Of a stretch of DNA of 64,000 nt, positions 14,371-27,100 are shown piece by piece; the stretch's first letter is position 1; each line of letters opens with the position of its first letter. The stretch is from Gigantopelta aegis. Lineage: Eukaryota > Mollusca > Gastropoda > Neomphalida > Peltospiridae. The stretch spans positions 86,076,610-86,140,609 of the forward strand of contig NC_054702.1 in the NCBI RefSeq assembly GCF_016097555.1, given 5' to 3'. A program made the position numbers and the translations under genes. The notes beneath the pieces were generated by a model. It saw only the letters and a program-made list of their open reading frames with translations, made no database searches and was not told the origin of the DNA.

Positions 14371-17300
14371 CAAGACCTCCCCCACCAAACCACCACCCCC
14401 AAAAAAGAAGACACGTCACCCATCCACCCCCAACAACATTTATTTTTCTTCGAAATATTTTCACTATCATTAATCACATTTGTATTATCATCATTTAAAA
14501 AAAAAAAAATTTCAGCCTTTTATATTTTTTTTCCAAATGTATTTTTTGTTACTCAGCTTAAATCAAGAACCCCCCCCCTACCACCACCACCACCACCACC
14601 ACCAAAAAAACAAAACAAAACCCACCACCACCACCACCCCCAAAAGACCCGTCACCCCCTCCCCCCACCACCAACTTTATTTTTCTTCAAAATAATTTCA
14701 CTATCATTAAATAGACTGTTTTACCCTATTGTATTACAATGGACTAGTCCCTGCCACTAGCTTTCGTCACGTGCTCATTCAATCGCCCATGTGCACTGCC
14801 TTTATTTTTTATGTAACATTGTTTCACTATTTATGCATAATAGAAGTTGGAAAAGAATGGGGGTATCGTTGCATTGTCCTGATAGGCTAACTAAATATAT
14901 ATTAAGTTGTGAAAACAATGTCACTTTGTACTGCTTATTTTCCGATTTTACGTTTATAACGACGTTAAGGTTAATGGTTACATTGTAACATTATAATGGT
15001 ACTGTTACCATTTTCCAGTGGCTTCAAGAACACTATTACATATTCCAGAATAATATTTGGAGTGTTTCAGATCGATTTTAAAGTGAAATATACACATGGT
15101 GATTAGTAGTTAGAGTTTAACCGGCAAGTTTAGAAAAGGATTCAAATTTGGCAGACATATTTCACAGCACGCCAAACTTCAAAGGGCTATAACTTTCTAA
15201 CCACTAAATATTTTTCTGTCCGGTTTTCATTAATTTACATTTTTTGGTACATATTTTTGCTTGAAATAAAAAGTTTGACCACATATTTATTTCTTAATTT
15301 TTCATTGTTCTACCTACTTGAAGCACATGTGTCATTGTTTAAATATTGTTGTCAGATAACCGCACCAAGTTCTGCGAGAGCAACCATGCCACGGAAGAGT
15401 GCACATTCATCTTCTGCGACGTCAACACCAAAAAACAGTGTAATATCCCATGGACAAAACACGAGCATTCCACGACGGAGCACATTCAGTCCTGGCGACC
15501 GGTCAGGGACACCTTCAGACAAACCATCTAGAACAACAAATGGCCAAGATGTGCGCAGGTACACAGCTGATGTCATTTTTCAAGTTTTTAATAGAGTCCC
15601 CATGTTGCTCTTCACAACCATTGAATGTTATGGAATATTAAAAAAAGAATTAAAAATAAACCTAAACATTATCCATGACTTGAAAATCATGGGATTTGGA
15701 TTGTCTGTATTAAAAATGCTGAAAGGCTATTACTACTAAGTAGTTAACTTGATCACCATGTACAATCTATCATTGTGTCCTGAACGATCACAGCTCAGAA
15801 GCGGGGAAAACACATGCTAGGTAAAGAAAAAATTATTGTACTATTTGGAGGCAAATGAATTTTAGTAGGTTTTTGTTTCATGGATGGCAAGATACTACCG
15901 TATATCTTCGCCTATAAGTCAAATTTTTTTCACCCAAAAATTATTTTATAACTTGGGGGGGTCGACTTATAAGAGGGTAAAAAAATTTCACCAAAAAATA
16001 TTACTGTTTTGGGGATTATTTTACAAGTTTTATTGTTGAAGTATGCCATGTATTTATACTCAAATATGTTAATTTCACACATTTATTTTTTATAACCTTT
16101 TTTTTTTTTGCATTAGAACGGTTTTGGTTATGCGAAAAGGCGTACGATCTCACTCACATGCCAAGACAACAGTCCACTTAGTTAAATTAACAGTCATCAC
16201 TAATAGTAAAAATGTAAACAATACTAACTACCTGTTGCCTGAGTTTATTTTGAAATCTGGTCACTGGCATTAATGGTTGTTCAAACAATGTTTTGGCGGT
16301 GATTAACTTCATGAATATTACTGAGCTTACCCTTAAAATAGACTGATCTCTGCAGTTCACTATCTAGAGCAATAGGGACACACATCATTTGGTACAAAAA
16401 TCAGTGTACTTTCCAGAGTTATCCTCCTTACATGTATTAATATGGCGGCAAAACGTGATACTTTCAGTTTTATCGTAGTGATCTGTTGTCAGTGTTTATA
16501 AATAAAGTTGTTGTCTGTGCACAAAACCATCTGTACAGTACTATACAGTAACAGTCAAACAGCTTTCACTCTCTACTAAGGGAATATTTCGTTTTGATGC
16601 TATGTAATAATGATAGTTTGATTGGAATAGTCTGATTATATTGCGATGTACAAAACGTGAAAACCGAAGTTTGTAAAATAATTTTCTTTTGTTCAAATAT
16701 TATTGTTCTCATGTGCTGAAAATAAGAAATATTTCAATATTTATAAGTAGTTTTTCATGGGTCGACTTATAAACGGGTCAATAAAAAAATACGTTTTCAG
16801 GGCTTGAAATTAGGGACTCGACTTATAGCCGAGATCAACTTACAGGCGAAGATATACGGTAATGGTATTTTCCCAGTAACATTTTGATGACATAACTTGT
16901 TTTGTAAGATCTACGTAAGTTTCATGTCATTCCATTCTTGACAAACTTTGTTCTACATAATGAAGCATGGACTGTGGATGTTCATTTCCATGCATGTTAA
17001 AATAAAAATTTATCTAATTAAAAAAAAACATTCAGCAGAATGAGATTAATCATGAATTGTACTTGCAGAATTAAAATAATAAATGTGTATATATATAGAG
17101 GTTATTACCAGTGTTTTTCGCTATCGACAATATCATATATTAGGAATAAAAATTATATTATGCTCGCATAATACATTATTTTTATTCCTAATGTATGATA
17201 TTGACAATACAGAAACACATGAGGGTAATAATCTCTTTATCATATAATCTCATGCTTAATACAACGTGTTTTTGTATACTGTATACGCAACTTTAATTCC

Positions 17301-20300
17301 AGTCAGCCATTACCCGATATTCAAATGATGTAAGAATTTGAATGGAAATGATGTCTTAATTTGAATGATGTCATTTTGGATATCCTTAACTAAATAAACT
17401 AGTGCTTAACATATTTTTTTTTCTGAACGCTGGACAACTTTCAATGTAAAGTTGCTATTGAAATGTTTTTGTGTGAAGACTATGAATGCATACATCAATT
17501 ATGGAGTGTCACCTAGTACCGTGACCTCAATTAATTTACATCTAATTTGCAAAGCTATCGAATTCTTTAAAGTATGTGATCTAAAAAATATCACATTGCA
17601 CTGAAAATGTAAGATATTATATGATAAATATATATATATATTATCTTCTTTCTTTTTTTAAAATTTTAACATTGAAAAAGTAAGTCATAGAAATTTGTAT
17701 AAACCAGATTTACATTTGAGCTTGATTGTGGTGTATTTAATGCCATGTACATTAAGAATATGCTTTAACATTCAATAGGGGGAACAACTACATATAATCA
17801 ATATTCCCAGCTCTGTTGCTTACTGATATACTCCTGTTTTGCGATTCAAAAACCAAATCAATTTAATTCATTCTTCCTGATGCTACAAACTGGCTGGTGG
17901 ATAAAGAATCCATTTGCTTTTTTTTCCATGTTTGAAGGTTTTCTTTGTATGTTTCTTTGTGAATATGGGCATGGATTGCAGAAATCAACACTGAATAGAC
18001 ACCAATATGTGGTGAAATAGTTAATCTCTGAAACAGCATGATTCCTAGAATGAGTTTTCGAATAGATTGATTTTTTTCCCCTGGGAACTGCATGATTCAG
18101 TGTCGTTTGCATGTTTCCAAACTTCATTTTTCTCATTTTTCCAGTCCGAGAAGGAAGCGGCACAATGACACGGCAGCTTCCAGGTAACTGACTTTCCATC
18201 TGATGGAAACATAATCAACTAACCCCTGCTTCTTGACATTAACCCTTCCTTCTCTCTTACCTAGGCTTGTAAATCAAAATGAGGTGTAGTTTTCACTGCT
18301 CATTGCTTCAATAGTTCAGTAATATTTAATCCATTCAGATACTATTTGACCTTTTGATAATGGAAACATAAATTTGTTTTATTTTCTGTTAGCTTGCTGG
18401 ACAAGAGTTTGTTTCTTTATTAAGTCTTCTGTGCTTACAACATCTTGTCAAGGGAGCCATATTTAGTTGTGGTAGTGTTCCATCTGTGATTGTGGAAGTT
18501 ATAGGATTGGTTATCCTCATTAACCGTATCAGTGGGGGTCTCGTTCCAACTATAGTATGAGAAGCTGGGATACCTGCATATGGGGATATACTTATATTAG
18601 ATTTGATAATGCTAATCATACCCATTATTTAGATTAGTTAGATCATGTATTACAATAACAGTTTTTTACATCTTAATCACTACTAGTGTTATAAAACATT
18701 GTCTTTCTGGAGGTTATGGTTAACACTCTTGGTATATATCAAATGGTGCTTATCTTTTCAAGGCTTTAATTAGCTAAATAGTATATTATGTGTCTGTCAT
18801 TAGATATTTGTTTAATTTTTAAATAAATAAATAAATGGAAAATCAAACAAATTTTATAGTAGCAACTCTTTCTTTATTAATGTAATAGCAATTTCATTTA
18901 TAGAAATTAATAATTTTAGCCTACGCAAATAAATATAAATGTATCTATTAGCAAAAAAATAATTCAAGATGATTTATTATCAGTATAAAGTTTAAATACA
19001 CAGTAATAATGAAAGTTGACTGTACTTACTTTAAAATATTTTGGGTTGGTGTGGGAGTGTGTGTGTTGGGGGGAATTACCTAAAGTGCTTCAAATACCAC
19101 ACCGTGCATTGAGGGACAATCACAAATATAAACAGCTGTTCTTTTCCCCCACATTCCTGCAAATGATTTTTAGCAAACTCGACACTTATCATGTACAGCA
19201 AGCTAATAGATTAATGCTACAATATTTGCGAAAAATTGTTTTAAAAAACATCTGAAGCAAAGGCAGTGAAAATGAAAGAGGATTGATATTGGAATATTTT
19301 GGCCTATTACATGGAAGGCTTATGGTTATAATTAATTTGTTTGCAGCAACCTTCCAAACTCGACAGGTTCGTCGGAATCTGCTCCTGCAGCTCGACCTAA
19401 AGGTCATGTGAAATCTGCCAGTATTTCTCAAGCCTCTCGGGTTACAGATTTGCCACCATTATCTTGTGATGGAGAACCTGCCTATCGACCAACGTAAGTC
19501 ACTTGATTGCATTTATTTTTATAGTGGGTGGGGCATAGCCAGTGCACCACAATTGGTATGTCAAAGGCTATGGTATGAGCTATCTTGTTGGTACGATGGT
19601 GTATATATAAAAGATCCCTTGGTACCAATGGGAAAATGTAGCAGGTTTCCTCTCTAAGACTATATGTCAAAATTACCAAGTGTTTGATGATTTATATATG
19701 TGCTCTATTAGTGTTGTTAAACAAAACTAAACTTTTTTTTGCTGTTATGGAATTCCTTAATAATGTAAAACTGACACTGTTATTTATTTTACTTCGTATT
19801 GTCAACAATGTTTTGTCAGTTGAACTCAAAATGAATATTGATATGAGTCCTTAATAATTGATCTCCTTTGAAAAGGACTTTTTTCCAGTATTATGTTACA
19901 TTTTTGTCTCAGATTGACACCTTTTTTTTCCCCATTTGTTTTTAGGACTGCTCCAGGAAAACCATTAGCAATTCCTCTGAATAAACAAAATCTTCAGCGA
20001 GGAACAGTAGCACGGAGTACATACCATGGAAAAGACAGACGACAAACTGTTAGTCCATACAATGGGCCATCACATACTCAGGACACATCTGCCATGGGCC
20101 CTGGCGGTCAACGCTCATCCTCGTTTCTTAATAGGATAACGTCTAAATTTAGGCCTAGGTAAGTTGTGGCAATATCATTATGTTGTTTTTGTTGGTATTT
20201 TTAAAAGGTTTTAAAGCATGTGCTTACTGTAAAAAATTTTTTTTATAAAAACCAGGTCCATATATACTGGACAACATATCTGATTAAATTAGCTATTTGG

Positions 20301-21122
20301 CAATTTTTTTTTTTTTTTTTTTTTTTTTTTGTATTGTTATTAGTGTTATTTACCAAATGCTGGATTCAATTAGCCAATTAAAATAAAATAAAATAAAGGT
20401 GCTTTTAAAAACTAATTGGCACCTTGTTTAATTGACATTAACTGACTACAAAAGTGAAGTTGGCTACGGAAGTTGCCACGGTACTTTGAATTTTGAATGT
20501 GTGCAAACATGCCAACAAAATGAACACATGGTTATGCCAAAATGACATTAGATGTACAAATATTCCATGAATTTGATTTTAATGAGCTTTTTGTTGAATT
20601 GGTAAAGAATATATTCAGTAAATTCAAGTTAATTTGCTTTGTCGATTTGGGGAATGGTTGAGGACATGCCATAGGTGCTTGAGCTGTAGGGTCAAACCAC
20701 CTTGATGGACCTGTTAGGTTTTCCCTTTCAACAAGTGACTCATGATTTGTTCATCACAGGGCATAGTATTTCTACTGAAATAAGTAACATTATATATATA
20801 AAAAAAATCTGTACCTCATATGTAGACTTAATTTTTCATCTCAAGTTATAATTGAACTTGCTGTGGAAATTATAATGTGTTCTATGTTCTAATTGATTCT
20901 GAAACTTGTTTTCTTTTATAGTTATTATATTGGGCATAAAATAATTCCATTTTGAATCCATACTTCTCTTATGTTGTTTGTCAAGCTGTTACTGGGTGTA
21001 ATCGCGCCTTTCAAGACATGAAAAGTTATTAAGAAATGGAGATATTAAATAGAGCCCCAATATTAATAGTTGATATAAAATTATATTGTATTGGACCTAT
21101 TAATAGTTTTAATAGTTTCAGT

Positions 21123-21154
<32 letters not shown>

Positions 21155-24100
21155 GGTACAGGCCTCTGAAAATTGCATGAACAATTATTTCATTCGCATA
21201 ACACTTACTCAATCTGTTTTAGTGTAACCAATTTTTTATTTGCATAAATTTAGAACATAATTTACATATGCGTAATGGGTTACGCAAAATGAATTGATTT
21301 ACCTGAAACATTTTTGTGTAACTTGTTGATCCAATGTTTACTTCTCAGAGACCTGGCTATAGATTTTAGAAGTTATCTTACAACTGCGATATCAAACAAA
21401 AACGCATGCCATAGTGACATCTTAGCCTACGATGGTTTACAATATTGTAGCGATAAAATAGTCTAGAAAATCTGTGTCCACATTTGTATGTGTGACTGCT
21501 TGTGTGTCTGTGTGCGTATGTCTAATGTAGATATATATGTAAATTCTCATTGATGTATTGATACTAACACAGATACTTGCATGAACCAGAATGTATTTCA
21601 TATCCTTGTCTGTGAAAGCACAAGTTTTATTTTTGCCTAATGCCAAGAGTAATAATGAATGCAGTAGTAGCTGTTTCTAGTTGAAACTCTGCTACATCAA
21701 ATACAAAATATATTTATCCATTTAAAAATACACAAATATACAAACTGTGCCTTGTGAGGTGCATCTTGAACACATTTTGCATTCATATGAGAAATAAATC
21801 AATTAAAATTCACTCTGATTAACATCTACACACAGCTGATACTAAAATATATATACGTGTATAACAATATTGAGATTATGAAATCTGTTCTAGGTTCATG
21901 GCAAGAAAAAGTTGTAAAATATCTTTATAAATTATGATGTAAATTTTGATCCCAATTCAGACTGGATGGCCAGGATCCCGAACCTCCCAGCACACGTCTC
22001 AAAAGGAATACTGGATCAAAGTACATGTAAGTGGGATTGGGAATAAACGGACCCCAATTTCATAGTCAGGTGGACAAGGGGTATTTTCCTGTAGGTAGAC
22101 AACTCTTTGTGTTGTCATAAGGAGATGGGTTTACTATTTGTGCTCTTGCTTTATAACCCAATCTTATTTTTATATTTGTAGTCAGGCCAGACTTTGTACT
22201 GAGGTAGACAATGAACCAATTTAAATTTTGTTTTGTGTCTGTTCACATTCATAGCATTACAAAGGCACATTAGAAATACATTCATATCATAATGCTTGTA
22301 CAGTTTATGAAAACCTTTATTCACTATGCACATTTCACTTCATTTCACTTTGTTCAGATACTATTATTATTATATGGAATATATTATAACTAAAAATATG
22401 TGATTAAAAGGGTGTGTAGATGTTGATCCGTGTGATCTGTGTAAACTTCATTGTTGTTTAGTAAGTTAACCAAAAAAAATATGAGCATGTGTGATTTGGG
22501 ATTGATACTATTGATAATGATGATAAAAGTTACGACATTGATAACCGAAGATAGTTTCATACATAAGAGGGTTTAATTGTTAGTTGCACTGTACTCTAAC
22601 CATGCATGATATGTGTTTGTCAGTTCCTCTGCCATAACACCAAACCTCGCTTCTTAATCGGACATAAGCATGCCAAGGTATTATACCTGACTCTAGAAGT
22701 TTTTTTGTGGGAGACCTAGTAGTTGTGTCTGTTGTTAATTAATTGGTAGATAGCTAGTGGGGATGTAAATTTAACATATAAAGCCATGTCATTTATGCAG
22801 ATTATTTTTATATTTTCTTTATGCCAGCTTTACTGCTCAAGTTTTTTTATTTAGAAAAAACCCCACACAAAAAACCCAAAACAAACAACAAAACAAAAAC
22901 AAATACAACCGAAAAAAACCCTCCAGCATCAACAAAATTCTGAATGATATAACCATGGCAGAAATACAGTTCAGAAATAATACATTGTACTAATATAATA
23001 TTATTTGTATATTTTCTTTATGCCAGCTCTAGTGGTGGTGTTAAACAAAACATTCATAACTTTTTTTTTTTTTTTAATGAACAAACCCCCCCAAAACCCC
23101 TCAACAACAAACAAACAAAAAAACCACCAACAAAATTCTGAATAACATGACCATAGCAGTAATACATTTCAGAGGGTGGGACATAGCTCCATCGTAAACC
23201 GTCTTTCTCATAAAACAAAAAACAAACCTCCAGCAACAACAAAATTCTTAATGACATGACCATGGCAGAAATACAGTTCAGAAATAATTTCTGGTACTAA
23301 TATAATATTATTTTTATATTTTCTTTATGCCAGCTTTGCTTCTAAAAATTATTATTAATTTTTTTAAACTACTAATGGAAAAATGTAGCGGATTTCTTGT
23401 CTAAGACTGTATGTCAAAATTATCAAATGTTTGATATCCAATTAATAATGTGTTCTAGTGGTGTCGTTAAACCACACAAACTTTAACTTTTAATACAGTT
23501 CAGTAACAATTCATTGTACTAATATAAATTAGCAGTGTCTTTAATACAGGCTGATTGTTTTGGTGTAACCTGAGATGTAAATTCCTTGGAAGGTTCTGCA
23601 ATCATGACCACATTAATGCTGTCCAATTAGCTAGTCGTTTAATCCCCCGACTCACCTTTTAACAGCAAATTTTATCACAGTTACACCTTTTTATATATGG
23701 CTGGATTGACACAGAATTTTATGAAGAGATCACCGTTTGCAGAATAAACAGTTTATAAACCAATTAATGATATAAACATTAAACTAATTCACAGTTTTTT
23801 TTATCTCTGTTTTTATCAGATTTATATAGTGTGTTTCTTTATTTGATGTTTAAAAAATGTGTCTAAGCCATCTTCTGCTGGCAAAAAGGAGATAAATCAG
23901 ATATCTTAAATACCTATTAATGTCAGCCAATTGCAACCTTGTTACTGCAGTAATTTTTGTTTCATTTAGTATTTTAATATGATGCCCCATGATACTAACG
24001 TCATGATTTGTTGGTAAATGGTTTCATTATGTTTGCAGTAAGATAATAATGGTTAGTTTAAAAATAGTTTCAACTACTTATGTAATCATTCACGAATATT

Positions 24101-27100
24101 GTCACTAGGACAAGCTCTATATTTCTGGCTACTTGATAATTATTATGTGTTTTAATGTGTTACATCTCTCTCTTTAAATAGCAAACGTTTTTGGCTTAGC
24201 AGCTCAGTAATTCCAGGGTAACTAAATTTTTAAAAATTAATGTTGGAATGTTTTTATTTTGAATAACAGTGAAATTTGTTTTGCAGTTCTTAACTTTATT
24301 ACCTGTTCGGTTTGCATCAATAGTGATTTTGCATTTTATGAATTTAATTGATTGTGTTCATTTAAAATGTTTTGATTGTTTTAGCTTGAGTTTGCTAGTA
24401 TTTATAGCAAACTTGTTTCAACATTGAACACTTATTGACATGTTTGATGGAATACATTTGTGGAATGTCTTTGATTGATTACACTGACTTCCCTGGTGTC
24501 CAGTATTTACAGAAATATATGCATGCTTCCACATTGATTAATATATAGTGATTTTGTTACTTTGTGGACAGACTTGTAAACTTCTTGATTGAATGAGTGA
24601 TGCTTAACAGTGCTGGACTTAAAGTATTAAAGTAAATTTGTCTTTTTATGCTTCAAAAGAGCTTCAGTTAACCCTTGAATTTAAGTTTTCGTGGATGGTG
24701 AAAAGTACAAAAAAAGTTGTTGGGTTATGCAAAATTTGGAAACGGTGAGTAGTCATATTTTACAGGCTGTCTATTTATTTAAGCACTGAAAATGGTCCAT
24801 TCAAGAAATAAAGTGAGGGAACTCTTGAGTTTGCTTGTTGTTGAGTAACTTTTAGTCTTGAGTTTGTCGAAAATGTGCTTAAGAAGTGCTTGAATATATT
24901 TCCTTTATGCCTGTCAGAACCCTGAATGATGAATAGTTAAACATGGATTTGTGTGTGTAGGCTTAATTCTGTGGATAGCGACACTGCCAATTTTTTTTGG
25001 AATCTTATCACAGAGTGATATATTATCCAAATAATTAGGAATTTGCATAATTAATACAGTGCTGATATTTAATTAAATACTGTACTTTGTTTCACGGACA
25101 GGTTTATGACTACTCGAACAATTTTCGTGAAATTCTTGGCAAGAACAATATTTCATTTCATTTGATTGGAATTAAACTGCCACATGATGATGATGGTTAA
25201 CTTATTAATCTAGGTGTGTATTTCACTGCCGACTGCTTGGCAAAAAGTCAACTCACTCAGTTGTGCTTTTATTCATACCTAATCTGCATTTTTCCCGTAA
25301 ATATTTGCATGTGTGTTTTTAACATGTGCAGTACTATTCCATTTCCAATGCATCAATTTAAATTTCAGTTTTGCATAAGGTGGGCTACCAAGGTATGAAA
25401 TATATTGTCCACCATTTAGCAGCAAGATGGGTTTTTTTTACTTTAACAGCTTCCATGTCAGTGAGATTCTTGTTTTATTGTGGCAGATGTGCCAGGAAAA
25501 TGGTGGACTGTTTTATCCAATAGTGAATTCTCAGTTGCAAGTTGTCTGTTCTTGAGTGATGGTAATTGTTTGTTGGGATTATAAATTTAATTAATTGTTA
25601 GTGTCTTCAACGGTTAATATTTATAATAAAACAATATTTGCTCTAATTAACTAGATGTTTTCTACAGTTAATTCAAAGTTGTGGTTTTTCAAATTTTTAT
25701 CCAATTTGGGTAGTTTTTTTGTTGTTTTTTCCAATAAAATTATTTTCACAAAGTAGACTGGATTAGATCTGAAATGCTATAAAGTAACCTTTATTGAGGT
25801 ATAGCATAGAGGTATCAGCTTATTTAAAATAGTTCCAGCTTTTATTTTCAAAAAGGTATCACATCCATTTAATTGCATATTTATCAAACATAAAGTAGGT
25901 TGTAGTACATGTATTGGACACATTTTTGCCTGAACAATCTGTTAAAGTAGGTTCTTTTGGTTCACTTTTAAAAATGATTATTTACAGTAAATTGCATAGT
26001 AATACTACACTCGACCTTAATTATAACTTATATTAGTTGGGAAGGATTGTTTTAAAAAACTAGTTGTGCTAGGAAGTGACGTTTTTGCATAATCCTATCC
26101 CCACCAACAAAAACCTTTAAAACCACTAAACATAGTCTTATTTTATTGTACCAATTGCTTTTAATTTTGACATTTTTCAATACATTAAAGCAAATTTTGT
26201 GTGTTAATTGTAATCCCACAGTACTGTTTTAAAATAATAAAAATGTTTTTTTGGGTTTTTTTACGGGCATGTGTTTCTGGTAATAAGATCTTTAAGTTCT
26301 AGAAAAAGCACTTTCAATAGAAACAATGAAAAAGCATGTGCATCCAATTTTGCATGTAATTTTTTTTTTTACTTGATTGCTTGTAGGAAAAAGTTGGTCA
26401 TTTTCCTTTTGTCATAAAAATGGAAAACCCAATATATTTCCCATAATTTTTATGTAAATATATTTATATTTTGTTAATATTTCATATATTTATAGTTTGC
26501 TACACATTTTACATTGCACAATCTACATTTTGTTTAGCATTTACAAATTAAATATTTACAAGACAAAAAATTTTGTTTTTATTATAAACCTTTTATAATA
26601 TGGTTTAGAGGTACAGTAGTTACTGACTTAATACATACAATTTGGATCAGTAAGTGGTAAGTAAAATAAACAAATGTTGGTACATTTTTCTAGGCTAATA
26701 ACTACGCTGCAGAGTGCTTTTTATCTCTACATGAATTACTTCCTTGCTCATATAATCACTGCACACCTACTTACATGTATCTAAACTTTATTTTCAGGTA
26801 TTTAATTATATATTATAATTTCATTAATTAAAAATAATTTGCACGTTCACATGTATTTACTTATATTCTTTATTCATCATTAAACTTAAGGTTTATTCAT
26901 TTTAACTTCACTTTTCTTACTGGCAACCTTCGTTTCACCGAGTGGGAAAGATGTTTTGGGACTTTTTGCACTATTTGTGCCAAAAATATTGTAACCTATT
27001 TGAATGAATATACTTTCACAGTGTGTACCAAACACGAAATCATTGATTCACAACTTCTCTGTTAGTCATCTAATCTGCGTAAAACTGTTCTCCTTGTTAA

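Noticed and set aside
14021-14760. Several long overlapping frames rich in Pro, His, Lys or Gly
   Set aside because: Low-complexity C/A and CCA tract; all frames stay open because of composition.
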